From positions 201,280 to 255,679 of the forward strand of contig NZ_EQ973632.1 in the NCBI RefSeq assembly GCF_000157915.1: a stretch of 54,400 nt of DNA. The letters run 5' to 3'. Below, piece after piece: positions 1 through 8,201 of the stretch. The notes beneath the pieces are model-generated. The model worked only from the letters and a program-made list of their open reading frames with translations, was not told the DNA's origin and did no database searches. Numbering within the stretch: position 1 is the first letter of the stretch; the number at the start of each line of letters is the position of its first letter. The position numbers and the translations under genes are program-made. This DNA is from Phocaeicola coprophilus DSM 18228 = JCM 13818 (GTDB lineage Bacteria; Bacteroidota; Bacteroidia; Bacteroidales; Bacteroidaceae).

Positions 1-28
1 CCGGTTATTTTTTTTCTAGATAATCTGT

Positions 29-1723
29 TTATTTCTTACTATACTTTTGCAACAGGTCTTCTGCAACTTTGTCGCCGAGTTCCTTGGCTTTCTCCAGGTT
101 GGCCATGCCTTCCTTGTTCTTTTTCTGCTGGATTTGCGTGTATCCCAGCATTCGGTAAGCTCCTGCATTCTTCGGATCGAGGTTCAAGACCTTCTGAAGG
201 GCGGTTACAGCCTCATCAAGCTGATTGACGCGCAGGTGAATACCTCCTTTTTCAAGCCAGTATTCTACGTTCTGAGGTTCCAGTTCCACCGCCTTGTTGA
301 TATCGTTGATGGCTTGCTGGTACATGCGGCACTGCATCTCTGCATGAACGCGCGTCAGATAGAATTCAGCACCAACCTGTCCCAAGACTGCATCATAAAT
401 GTCATTGTAGTCTTTTACGGCTTCCCGATGCATACCGGCTTCGGAGCGGAAGCGGGCACGTTCGTACAAGTAGGGAACCGCATCCTTTCCGTAAGGTTCA
501 TTGAATTTGGAGACTGCGCTGTCCATTAGAGCAATGATCTCTTTGATATCAGCTTTTACCAGTTCCTTGGCCTTGGCTTCAGAGTAAAAGCTGGAAGCAG
601 ATGCCATATTTGTTTTGTTGACTGCTTCATAACTTGTAACAGCTTCCGGGTATTTCTTCATGGCGAAATAAATGTCTCCTTGCAGCTGGAGGTAAAGTCC
701 TTCGGGAGCCAGTGCTACAGCTTCATTGATTTCCTTCAGGGCCTTGTCGAAATTCCAGTCACTGTACGGCTGTTTCTCGCCCAGGCTGAGGTTGTAGTCG
801 TACAGCAGTTTAGCCGCGTTGTAGTGAGCTTCCTCTTTCTTGGTTGCCACATTGAACATTTCCTCCAGATCCTTTTCGGCATCTGCACCACGGCCTTCCT
901 GAGACAGGTAGAAAGAAGCCCGGCGGAGGTAGCCTTCCATATTGTTCGGATAGCGGGAAATGAAATCGTTCAGCAGTTCCAGATAGTCTTCTCCATTGAG
1001 CTGGGATGAACTGATGTACAGGTAAACCAGTGCCTGTGACTCGTCTTCCGGAAGTCCTTTTTTGATTCCGATAGAATTCAAAGCCATGTCAGTTCCGGAA
1101 AGTGCACTGATGGACAGGCCTTTTACGAAGCTGATACCGATGGCATAGCTTTCAGGACTGTCTGCTTCCGTATTCTTCTGAAGCATACCGATCACCTGAC
1201 CTTCAGCGTTCATGATCGGACAGCTGACGGTTTTCTCTGTCGTCTTCATGTTCAGGGTATAATAAAGCGACTCGTTGCTGATCGTGTCTACTTTGGTGAT
1301 TGTACCCGTTTGTCCTTCAACAGATTTCTGCGTGGAATAGGGAAGGAGATAGATCTGCTCTCCCGTTTTTCCTCCTTGTACTGCGGGATCAAGCGTGGCT
1401 GATTTTTTGTTTACTCCCGTTTTGAATTTGATTACATCGTACAAATCATTGGCACCCATGATGTATCTTACAGGAAGCTCTTTTCCGTCAGCCGTTACGA
1501 TCACCGCATGGTCTGCTCCCTTGAACAGGGAATAGTCGGATACAGCCGTTCCTTCTTCATCGATATAGAAACCGTTTCCTGTGTTCAGGATCTTGTTGTC
1601 TTTATTGTATGTAATGACGGAGAACACGGCTTTCTTCGCTTGGTTAGCCCATTTGGGAAGGGTTTGTGCCGTTCCCGTGCAGAAAGCCAGACCGCAGGTT
1701 AGCAATAAAATAATTTTTTTCAT
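29..1723 (-). CDS. Secreted TPR protein with degenerate trypsin-like domain
   Basis: 564 aa with an N-terminal signal peptide (MKKIILLLTCGLAFCTGTAQ). Residues about 25-205 follow the layout of a DegP/S1C trypsin-like domain: GNGFYIDEEG near the start, DLYDVIKFK where the Asp strand lies, and CPIMNAEGQVIGML where GNSGGPL..GEVIG is expected. The His position reads VSDYS and the Ser position is not Ser, so the triad looks lost. From about residue 230 to the end the protein is tetratricopeptide-like helices (for example the repeat around ELEPQNVEYWLEKGGIHLR). It is the last gene of the minus-strand dnaN cluster, 27 nt after rlmB. Likely a periplasmic or surface scaffold rather than an active protease. 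Annotation pipelines may call it a serine protease; I regard that as unlikely. Confidence 0.75.
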   Translation of the reverse strand: MKKIILLLTCGLAFCTGTAQTLPKWANQAKKAVFSVITYNKDNKILNTGNGFYIDEEGTAVSDYSLFKGADHAVIVTADGKELPVRYIMGANDLYDVIKFKTGVNKKSATLDPAVQGGKTGEQIYLLPYSTQKSVEGQTGTITKVDTISNESLYYTLNMKTTEKTVSCPIMNAEGQVIGMLQKNTEADSPESYAIGISFVKGLSISALSGTDMALNSIGIKKGLPEDESQALVYLYISSSQLNGEDYLELLNDFISRYPNNMEGYLRRASFYLSQEGRGADAEKDLEEMFNVATKKEEAHYNAAKLLYDYNLSLGEKQPYSDWNFDKALKEINEAVALAPEGLYLQLQGDIYFAMKKYPEAVTSYEAVNKTNMASASSFYSEAKAKELVKADIKEIIALMDSAVSKFNEPYGKDAVPYLYERARFRSEAGMHREAVKDYNDIYDAVLGQVGAEFYLTRVHAEMQCRMYQQAINDINKAVELEPQNVEYWLEKGGIHLRVNQLDEAVTALQKVLNLDPKNAGAYRMLGYTQIQQKKNKEGMANLEKAKELGDKVAEDLLQKYSKK

Positions 1724-1750
1724 GTTCAGTTCTATGCAAATAAGGTTAGA

Positions 1751-2503
1751 TTATTCTTCCGGGGCGAAGCCGCGTTGCTTGACAGCTTCATAGATCAGAA
1801 TACCCGCTGCCACTGAAACATTGAGAGACTCGATGCTTCCGAAAAGGGGGATTTTGATCCATTCGTCACACAAGGCCAGGTGCTCATAAGGCACGCCTGT
1901 ATCTTCGGCTCCCATAATGATGCAGGTCGGTCCCTGATAATCGGCTTTGGTGTAATCATAGTCTCCTTTCTCGGTAGCAGCTACGATTTTGAATCCGCTT
2001 TCTTTCAGGAACTTGATAGTGTTTGTCAGGTTGTTCTCCCGGCAGACGGGAAGGGTATGCAAGGCTCCGGCCGAAGTCTTGATGGCGTCTGCATTTACAC
2101 TGACGCTGTTCTTCGACGGAATGATGATGGCATCTACTCCTGCACATTCACAGGTACGGGCAATTGCTCCGAAGTTTCGTACATCTGTCACACCGTCAAG
2201 CATGATGAGCAGCGGGTTCTTTCCCTGTTCGAACAGGAATGGAACGATGTCTTCTGTCCGCTGATAGGTGATGGGCGAAATAAAGGCAATGACTCCCTGG
2301 TGATTCTTCTTGGTAATCCGGTTGATGCGTTCCACCGGAACACGCTGTACCGGGATGAATGTATCCTTCAGTACGGCAAAGAGTTCTTTCGACAAATCAC
2401 TCTGGATGTCTTTCTTCACCAATACTTTGTCAATCTCCTTTCCGGCCTGTATGGCTTCGATGACGGCTCTTACGCCGAATATCATTTCGTTCTTTTCAAT
2501 CAT
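1751..2503 (-). CDS. rlmB: 23S rRNA (guanosine-2'-O-)-methyltransferase RlmB
   Basis: 250 aa, the usual length of the TrmH/SpoU family RlmB, which methylates the 2'-O of G2251 in 23S rRNA using SAM. The N-terminal substrate-binding domain begins IFGVRAVIEAI. The SPOUT knot motifs follow: motif 1 DVRNFGAIARTCECAGVD (Asn and Arg in NxGxxxR context), motif 2 IIMGAEDTGV, and motif 3 IPLFGSIESLNVSVAAGI, which forms the SAM-binding trefoil knot. It lies 10 nt downstream of recN and 27 nt upstream of the TPR gene, all on the minus strand, so it is probably co-transcribed. A second SpoU paralogue lies at 48681-49529. The exact target nucleotide is inferred from family resemblance. Confidence 0.9.
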   Translation of the reverse strand: MIEKNEMIFGVRAVIEAIQAGKEIDKVLVKKDIQSDLSKELFAVLKDTFIPVQRVPVERINRITKKNHQGVIAFISPITYQRTEDIVPFLFEQGKNPLLIMLDGVTDVRNFGAIARTCECAGVDAIIIPSKNSVSVNADAIKTSAGALHTLPVCRENNLTNTIKFLKESGFKIVAATEKGDYDYTKADYQGPTCIIMGAEDTGVPYEHLALCDEWIKIPLFGSIESLNVSVAAGILIYEAVKQRGFAPEE

Positions 2504-2513
2504 ATTAAGTTAT

Positions 2514-4193
2514 TTATCTGTTTGGGTTATTGTTCAGTCCCAAAAGAGCCCGGGCATTGTTCAGGGCTGCTTCGGTCATGGTACTTCCGCTTAGCATGTT
2601 GGCTATTTCTCTGACACGTTCTTCATCCGTCAGTCTGCAGATATGACTGTTGGTTCCGCTTTCCGTATCTTCTTTGTATACTTTGTAATGGGCACAGCCG
2701 CGTGCTGCAATCTGTGGAAGATGCGTAATGCTGATCACCTGCCGGTTCTGGCGTCCCATGTCCTGCATGATAAGAGCCATTTTCTCGGCAATGGATCCGG
2801 ATACACCGGTGTCTATTTCGTCGAAGATGATGGTCGGCAGTTTTACCGCTCCGGCTATCATGGCTTTCAGGGAAAGCATGACGCGGGCAATCTCACCGCC
2901 GGAAGCAATGGATGCCACGTTCTGAAGCGTTCCGTTCTTGTTGGCAGAAAAAAGGAACACTACGCTGTCCATGCCTTTCGCATCGGGTTCCTTGCGCCGG
3001 GTCAGCTCCACGGCAAACCGGACATTCGGCATGCCGAGCGGAATGAGGAGTGACTGCATCTTTTCTTCGATGTGGCGGGCTGAACGGGTGCGGAGTCCGG
3101 TCAGTATATCTGCCTGCCCCATTACCTTATTATATAAGGATTCTTTTTGCCGGTTCAGTTCGGCAATGTGGTCATCGAACGATGTAATGGCGTTCAGCTG
3201 TTCCCGATAGCGGTCTGTCAGCGCAATCAGTTCTTCAACCGTGTCTACGCGATGTTTCTGTTGCAGGGAATAGATGAGATTCAGCCTTTCATTGACATAG
3301 TCAAGCCGGGAAGGATTGAATTCCACTTCCTCCTGTGCATTGGCAACTTCGAGGGAGATATCCTTCAGTTCAATGTAGCAGCTGTTCAGCCGTTCTGTCC
3401 ATTCCTGTGCAGGTGAGTACACCTTCGAAATGTTCTGCAACGTCTGCATACATTCCTTGATGAGCGGAAGACTTCCGCGTTCATCGTCGTTGATGGTCTG
3501 CTCTGCTTTGTAAAGCCCTGACTTGATGTCTTCCGAATGGCTGAGGGTCTCTGCTTCCTGTTCCAGCGAAGCCTGTTCACCTTCCTTCAGGTCGGCTTCT
3601 TCAAGCTGCTCCAGCTGGAAACGGATATAGTCTTCATCCTGCCGGCTCTTTTCGGCTTGTGCGATAAAGTCTTCGAGATCCCGGCACACCTTCCGGTAGT
3701 CCTGGAAAGTCTTCTGATAAGCACTGAGCTGAGCGTCGTCTTGTGCAAGAATATCCAGAATGTTCATCTGAAAACCTTCCTTGTTGAGCAGGAGATTCTG
3801 ATGCTGGCTGTGCACGTCGATGAGCTTTTCTCCCAACAGTTTCATCTGCGCCAGCGAAGCCGGTGTGTCGTTAATGAAGGCGCGGCTCTTTCCATTGGCA
3901 GAAACTTCTCTTCGCAGAATGCATTCTTCCGGATCGTATTCGATGTCGTTTTCCAGAAAGAACTCTTCCATACCGTAAGAAGCAATGCGGAACCGGGCTT
4001 CGACAATGCATTTCGAAGCTCCGTTCTTGATGGCTTTTACGTCAGCTCTTTGTCCCAGCAACAGGCCGATAGCACCCAGGATGATGGATTTTCCCGCACC
4101 GGTTTCACCGGTTATCACGGAGAAACCGGACGTGAAACTGATGTCCAGCTTGTCGATCAGTGCATAGTTTTGAATGTAAATGGACTGTAACAT
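2514..4193 (-). CDS. recN: DNA repair ATPase RecN
   Basis: 559 aa, matching the RecN family of SMC-like ATPases that act in double-strand-break repair. The start MLQSIYIQNYALIDKLDI is the family's typical beginning. Walker A is ITGETGAGKSIILGAIGLLLG near residues 28-48. The middle is a long coiled coil with the family's HSQHQNLLL motif near residue 133. The C-terminal half carries the ABC-type signature region (SGGEIARVMLSLK) and Walker B (PTIIFDEIDTGVSG), then ISITHLPQIAA. It sits between coaBC (28-nt gap) and rlmB (10-nt gap) in the minus-strand cluster. No damage-regulation box was recognised because the gene appears to be internal to the operon. Confidence 0.95.
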   Translation of the reverse strand: MLQSIYIQNYALIDKLDISFTSGFSVITGETGAGKSIILGAIGLLLGQRADVKAIKNGASKCIVEARFRIASYGMEEFFLENDIEYDPEECILRREVSANGKSRAFINDTPASLAQMKLLGEKLIDVHSQHQNLLLNKEGFQMNILDILAQDDAQLSAYQKTFQDYRKVCRDLEDFIAQAEKSRQDEDYIRFQLEQLEEADLKEGEQASLEQEAETLSHSEDIKSGLYKAEQTINDDERGSLPLIKECMQTLQNISKVYSPAQEWTERLNSCYIELKDISLEVANAQEEVEFNPSRLDYVNERLNLIYSLQQKHRVDTVEELIALTDRYREQLNAITSFDDHIAELNRQKESLYNKVMGQADILTGLRTRSARHIEEKMQSLLIPLGMPNVRFAVELTRRKEPDAKGMDSVVFLFSANKNGTLQNVASIASGGEIARVMLSLKAMIAGAVKLPTIIFDEIDTGVSGSIAEKMALIMQDMGRQNRQVISITHLPQIAARGCAHYKVYKEDTESGTNSHICRLTDEERVREIANMLSGSTMTEAALNNARALLGLNNNPNR

Positions 4194-4221
4194 GATGAAT
4201 GGTTCAGCTATTCCCGGCTGT

Positions 4222-5415
4222 TCAGAGCAGGGTTACAAGTTTGTCTATAATGTCTTCGGCCACTTCCTTTTTGCTCTTCAGCGGGTAAGTGCTGGCATTC
4301 TGGCGGTCGATGATCGTTATTTTGTTGGTATCACACCGGAATCCTGCTCCTTTGTCGTTCAGGGAATTCAGAACGATGAAGTCAAGATTCTTGCGGGCCA
4401 GTTTATCCTGGGCATGGGCTACTTCGTCGTTGGTCTCAAGTGCAAAGCCTACCAGGCGCTGGTTTTCACGTTTGGACTTGCCCAGTGCAGCCGCAATGTC
4501 GTGAGTCGGTTTCAGCCGCAGCACCAGATCTTCCTTTTCACGTTTGATCTTGTGGTCGGCTGTACATTCAGGCGTAAAGTCAGCCACGGCAGCACAAAGG
4601 ATTCCTGCATCGGCATCTGCATAGGCTGCAGTTGCTGCCTGATACATTTCCTCAGCGCTTTCCACATTGATGCGGTGTATGTTCGGGTGGTGAACCTGAA
4701 GGCTGACCGGTCCGCTGACGAGAGTGACTTCTGCACCCCGTCCGGCGCAGACTTCTGCCAGTGCATATCCCATCTTTCCGGAAGAATAGTTGCCGATAAA
4801 ACGTACCGGATCGATTTTTTCGTATGTCGGGCCGGCTGTGATCATAACCTTGCGTCCTTTCAGGTCTTCCTTGCCTGCAAAGAATCTTTCAAGAACTTCA
4901 ATGATTTTTTCCGGTTCTTCCATTCGTCCTTTTCCTACGAGATGACTGGCCAGTTCCCCGGCAGCCGGTTCGATGATGTGGTTCCCGTAAGAGCGGAGAA
5001 TATCGAGATTATGCTGGGTTGACGGATGGGCAAACATGTCCAGATCCATAGCCGGAGCGATGAATACCGGAGCTTTCATTGAAAGATATGTGGTGACAAG
5101 CATGTTGTCGGCAATGCCGTGAGCCATCTTTCCGATGGTAGAAGCTGTGGCAGGTGCTATGACCATGGCATCGGCCCACAGGCCCAGATCGACATGGCTG
5201 TGCCAGGTTCCGTCCCGTTGTGAAAAGAACTCACTGATGACGGGCTTGCTTGTCAGGGCCGACAGCGTGATAGGAGTAATGAATTCCTTGCCTGCCGGAG
5301 TGATGACGATCTGCACTTCCGCTCCCTTTTTGATCAGTCCCCGGGTAAGCACGGCAGCCTTGTAGGCTGCAATGCTTCCGGTGATACCTAAGACGATTTT
5401 CTTTCCTTTCATCAT
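4222..5415 (-). CDS. coaBC: Bifunctional phosphopantothenoylcysteine decarboxylase/phosphopantothenate-cysteine ligase
   Basis: 397 aa two-domain enzyme of coenzyme A synthesis. The CoaB part ligates cysteine to 4'-phosphopantothenate; the CoaC part decarboxylates the product to phosphopantetheine. The N-terminal flavoprotein (CoaC) domain begins KIVLGITGSIAAYKA, has the catalytic His in TWHSHVDLGLWAD, and the PAMDLDMFAHPS loop typical of HFCD flavoproteins. The C-terminal CoaB domain starts near KVMITAGPTYEKIDPVRF with the GNYSSGKMG motif and later AAVADFTP and LVGFALETND. It is separated by only 2 nt from the exonuclease gene upstream, indicating translational coupling. Confidence 0.95.
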   Translation of the reverse strand: MMKGKKIVLGITGSIAAYKAAVLTRGLIKKGAEVQIVITPAGKEFITPITLSALTSKPVISEFFSQRDGTWHSHVDLGLWADAMVIAPATASTIGKMAHGIADNMLVTTYLSMKAPVFIAPAMDLDMFAHPSTQHNLDILRSYGNHIIEPAAGELASHLVGKGRMEEPEKIIEVLERFFAGKEDLKGRKVMITAGPTYEKIDPVRFIGNYSSGKMGYALAEVCAGRGAEVTLVSGPVSLQVHHPNIHRINVESAEEMYQAATAAYADADAGILCAAVADFTPECTADHKIKREKEDLVLRLKPTHDIAAALGKSKRENQRLVGFALETNDEVAHAQDKLARKNLDFIVLNSLNDKGAGFRCDTNKITIIDRQNASTYPLKSKKEVAEDIIDKLVTLL

Positions 5416-5417
5416 AA

Positions 5418-6194
5418 TTATTTCAGCAGTCCGCTTTCACGCAGTCTGATTTTGGTTAGTACGTTCTTGGTGTTCAGGGTGAAGTCACCGTTCAGGACCC
5501 ATCCGTAATAGCCCGGATCGCGTTGCAGAACTTCAGAAACAGGCATTCCCTTGTATTTGCCGAAGTTGAACACTTCCACACCTTTATCGTCGTAGACGAT
5601 ACGTCCTGCAAAGTCAACGTTCTTGTTGTAGCTTGAATACTCAGACAGGAAGTTGATGTCGTTTTCCAATACATCCGGATAATGGTCCAGCTGGGCTTTC
5701 AGCACTTCATAGGTTGCCCGTGTGTCGGCTTCCGCAGTGTGTGCGTCCTCCAGGTTCTTGCCGCAATAAAACTTGTAGGCAGCCGAAAGGGTACGCTGTT
5801 CCAGTTTGTGGTAGATGACTTGCACGTCAATGAATTTCCGGCGTGTCAGATCGATGTCGATGCCTGCGCGCAGGAATTCTTCCACCAGAACCGGAACGTC
5901 GAAGCGGTTGGAATTGAATCCGGCGATGTCTGCACCTTCCAGGTCGCGTGCAATGTCCTTGGCTACTTCCTTGAATGTCGGACAGTCGGCCACGTCTGCA
6001 TCATAAATTCCATGAATTGCAGATGAAGCTTCGGGAATATGCATGCCCGGATTGATGCGCATGGTCTTGCTTTCCTCGTTGCCGTTTGGATAAACCTTCA
6101 GGTAGCAGATTTCGACGATGCGGTCTGTATTGATGTTCGTTCCGGTGGTTTCCAGGTCGAAGAAAACCAGCGGGTTCTTCAGATTGAGTTTCAT
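5418..6194 (-). CDS. DnaQ-like DEDDh 3'-5' exonuclease
   Basis: 258 aa. The N-terminal approximately 180 residues form a DEDDh exonuclease domain: FFDLETTG (Asp13 and Glu15, metal ligands), IHGI in motif Exo I/II context, GFNSNRFDVPVL (Exo II Asp) and AHTAEADTRATYEVL (Exo III His and Asp). The C-terminal part (VFNFGKYKGMPVSEVLQRDPGYYGWVL) is the small module often attached to Bacteroidota versions and resembles a putative quorum-sensing/replication-associated extension. The gene follows dnaN (34-nt gap) and precedes coaBC (2-nt gap). The neighbourhood fits a proofreading-like or repair role, but association with DNA polymerase III is inferred only from position. Confidence 0.85.
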   Translation of the reverse strand: MKLNLKNPLVFFDLETTGTNINTDRIVEICYLKVYPNGNEESKTMRINPGMHIPEASSAIHGIYDADVADCPTFKEVAKDIARDLEGADIAGFNSNRFDVPVLVEEFLRAGIDIDLTRRKFIDVQVIYHKLEQRTLSAAYKFYCGKNLEDAHTAEADTRATYEVLKAQLDHYPDVLENDINFLSEYSSYNKNVDFAGRIVYDDKGVEVFNFGKYKGMPVSEVLQRDPGYYGWVLNGDFTLNTKNVLTKIRLRESGLLK

Positions 6195-6228
6195 AATCAG
6201 TGACGTTTCAATGTTTGTTTTCTTGTGT

Positions 6229-7353
6229 TTAGTCGTTCAGCATCATCGGCATCAGCAACATGAGCAGGTCTTCGTTTTCTTCCTGTTCTTCGGGCACGAC
6301 AACACCGGCGCGTGACGGGTCTGCCAGTTCGATGATGACATTCTGTGAAGCGATGTTGTTCAGAATGTCAATCAGGAATGACGACTTGAATCCGATGCTC
6401 ATGGCATTTCCGTCGTACTGGCAGATCAGGCTTTCTTCGGCAGATGTGGAGAAGTCGATATCCTGTGCCGAGATCTTCATCATGTTTTCCGACAGACTCA
6501 GCTTGATCAGGCTGCTGGCTTGTGAAGAGAAGACAGAAACACGGCGCAGGGCACTGATGAAGCTTGCGCGGTCGATAATGGCTTTATGCGGATTGTTTTG
6601 CGGAATCACAGAATTGTAGTTCGGGTATCTTCCTTCGATCAGGCGGCACACCATCCGGTAGTTTTCCAGCGTGAAAGTAGCGTTGCGGTCGTCGAAACCG
6701 ATCTGCACATCGCCTTGTTCCTTGGGAAGAAGGTTCTTCAGCAGGTTGGCAGGTTTCTTCGGGAGAATGAACGCAGCCTTTTCTTCTCCGTGAGCAGCAT
6801 AGGTCTTGTTGCGTACCAGCTTATGTCCGTCCGAAGCCACCAGGGTGATGTCCTCGGTTGTAATATCAAAGTAAATACCGTTCATGACGGGGCGGAGTTC
6901 ATCGTCTGCCGTAGCAAAGAGGCTTCTGTTGATGCCTGTTGTCAGGATGTCTGCTCCCATGACTACCTGTACGGCGCCTTCGTTGAGCTCGGAAGCCTGC
7001 GGGTATTCGTCTGCGCTTTGTCCCATCAGACTGTATTTACCGTTCTGATACTGTACGGTAATTTCCAGATTGCTGGAGTTGATCTGAAAGCTCAGGGGCT
7101 GTTCCGGGATTTCCTTCAGTGCTTCGAGCAGTGTCTTCGACGATACAGCGAAGCGTCCGTCTTCTTCGTAGTCGCTTACTTCGATGGAAGTGGAGAGGGT
7201 TGTTTCATTGTCAGAAGCGGTCATCGACAAGGTTCCGTCCTGCAGTTCGATCAGGAAACAGTCCAGAATCGGCAGGGAGTTTTTAGAGTTGATGACACGG
7301 CTGATAGCCTGTAAGTGGCTGAATAAAGCGGTACTTGAAACAATAAACTTCAT
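6229..7353 (-). CDS. dnaN: DNA polymerase III beta sliding clamp
   Basis: 374 aa, standard length for the bacterial beta clamp, which tethers DNA polymerase III to DNA as a ring dimer. Three topologically similar domains can be followed. The start is MKFIVSSTALFSHLQAISRVI. The middle domain has FATADDELRPVMNGIYFDI and LVASDGHKLVR, both strongly conserved in DnaN. The C-terminal domain has FKSSFLIDILNNI and ends MMLND after an acidic tail in place of the commoner PMR ending (here VVVPEEQEENEDLLMLLMPMM). It is the first gene of the minus-strand operon, with a Bacteroides-type promoter upstream at 7436-7469. dnaA is not nearby in this window. Confidence 0.96.
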   Translation of the reverse strand: MKFIVSSTALFSHLQAISRVINSKNSLPILDCFLIELQDGTLSMTASDNETTLSTSIEVSDYEEDGRFAVSSKTLLEALKEIPEQPLSFQINSSNLEITVQYQNGKYSLMGQSADEYPQASELNEGAVQVVMGADILTTGINRSLFATADDELRPVMNGIYFDITTEDITLVASDGHKLVRNKTYAAHGEEKAAFILPKKPANLLKNLLPKEQGDVQIGFDDRNATFTLENYRMVCRLIEGRYPNYNSVIPQNNPHKAIIDRASFISALRRVSVFSSQASSLIKLSLSENMMKISAQDIDFSTSAEESLICQYDGNAMSIGFKSSFLIDILNNIASQNVIIELADPSRAGVVVPEEQEENEDLLMLLMPMMLND

Positions 7354-7435
7354 GTTTTTATTTGTTTTAAATTTCTATGTTCTTTTCGTTCACAGGTTGC
7401 TGTTTAAGGGCTTTTGACTGGCCCTATTTAACTGC

Positions 7436-7469
7436 CAAAGTTACGAAAAGATTGCGTATGCATCACAAA
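7436..7469 (-). promoter_or_regulatory. Bacteroides-type promoter for dnaN operon
   Basis: Read on the minus strand, a -7 element TAACTTTG (plus-strand CAAAGTTA at 7436-7443) matches the Bacteroidales consensus TAnnTTTG. A TTTG -33 element (CAAA at 7466-7469) lies 22 bp upstream, slightly longer than the usual 19-21 bp. It is about 80 nt upstream of the dnaN ATG. Confidence 0.6.
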
Positions 7470-7539
7470 AAAACGGTCGAAAAATTAGTTTACTTCTTGA
7501 GAAAAGCGTAATTTCGTAACCAAATTTAAACGTAGAATT

Positions 7540-7923
7540 ATGGAATTAGCAGGAAAAGTAATTGCGGTTCTCGAACCGAGGGGCGGTGTCTCCAAGAACG
7601 GGAACGAATGGAAAGTGCAGGAGTATGTCATCGAAACCCATGACCAGTATCCGCGCAGAATGTGTTTTGACGTTTTCGGTGCAGACAAGATACAGCAGTT
7701 TAATATTCAGGTGGGCGAAGAACTGAATGTATTCTTCGATATTGATGCCCGTGAATGGCAGGGACGCTGGTTTAACAGTATCCGTGCATGGAAGGTAGAG
7801 CGTGTGAATGCTGATGCACAGCAGATGCCTCCGATGGAAGCACCTTTCCCGCCGCTGAATGCCGCTCCGGCAGCTCCGGTAGACTTCTCGTCTTCAGACG
7901 AAAAGGACGATCTGCCTTTCTGA
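7540..7923 (+). CDS. DUF3127 family protein
   Basis: 127 aa. The first approximately 85 residues (MELAGKVIAVLEPRGGVSKN to about ARSWKVERV region) match the pattern of DUF3127, a small beta-rich domain of Bacteroidota thought to have an OB-like fold. Examples are WKVQEYVIETHD, PRRMCFDVFG and EWQGRWFNSIRAWKV. The tail is Pro/Ala-rich and ends in acidic DEKDDLPF, which resembles the acidic C-terminal tip of single-stranded DNA-binding proteins. Single-stranded nucleic-acid binding is therefore an attractive guess but is not shown by the sequence. It is divergent from dnaN and followed by a strong terminator. Confidence 0.75.
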   Translation: MELAGKVIAVLEPRGGVSKNGNEWKVQEYVIETHDQYPRRMCFDVFGADKIQQFNIQVGEELNVFFDIDAREWQGRWFNSIRAWKVERVNADAQQMPPMEAPFPPLNAAPAAPVDFSSSDEKDDLPF

Positions 7924-7967
7924 TCAGACTGTCGTAACGTGCTTGTATTCAAGGCGGACAGAAGATA

Positions 7968-8009
7968 AAAAAGACTTCGGCGTTTTCATCAAAACGCCGA
8001 AGTCTTTTT
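7968..8009. terminator. Bidirectional intrinsic terminator after DUF3127 gene
   Basis: A perfect 19-bp stem (7968-7986 with 7991-8009) around a CATC tetraloop. The stem has a GC core with A and T tracts at the ends, so it can work on both strands. Confidence 0.9.
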
Positions 8010-8148
8010 GTTTAAACGCCGAAACGTTTTTTAAAAAGCCCGAAGCCTTCCGGAAACCGGCCGTGACAGCCGGATATCTCTTTGCCGGAAAGTTGGCTTT
8101 CTGTATCAATTAACCGCACGATTCCGGTGCGTCTTTATGAGGCTTAAA

Positions 8149-8193
8149 AAAGAGACAGGAGGAAAGCCGGTCTGGCTTTCCTCCTGTTTCTTT
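8149..8193 (-). terminator. Intrinsic terminator of rho
   Basis: A 20-bp stem (8149-8168 with 8174-8193, one G-T pair) with a 5-nt loop, followed on the minus strand by a T tract. It lies immediately downstream of the rho stop codon. Confidence 0.85.
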
Positions 8194-8201
8194 GATGGAA
8201 T

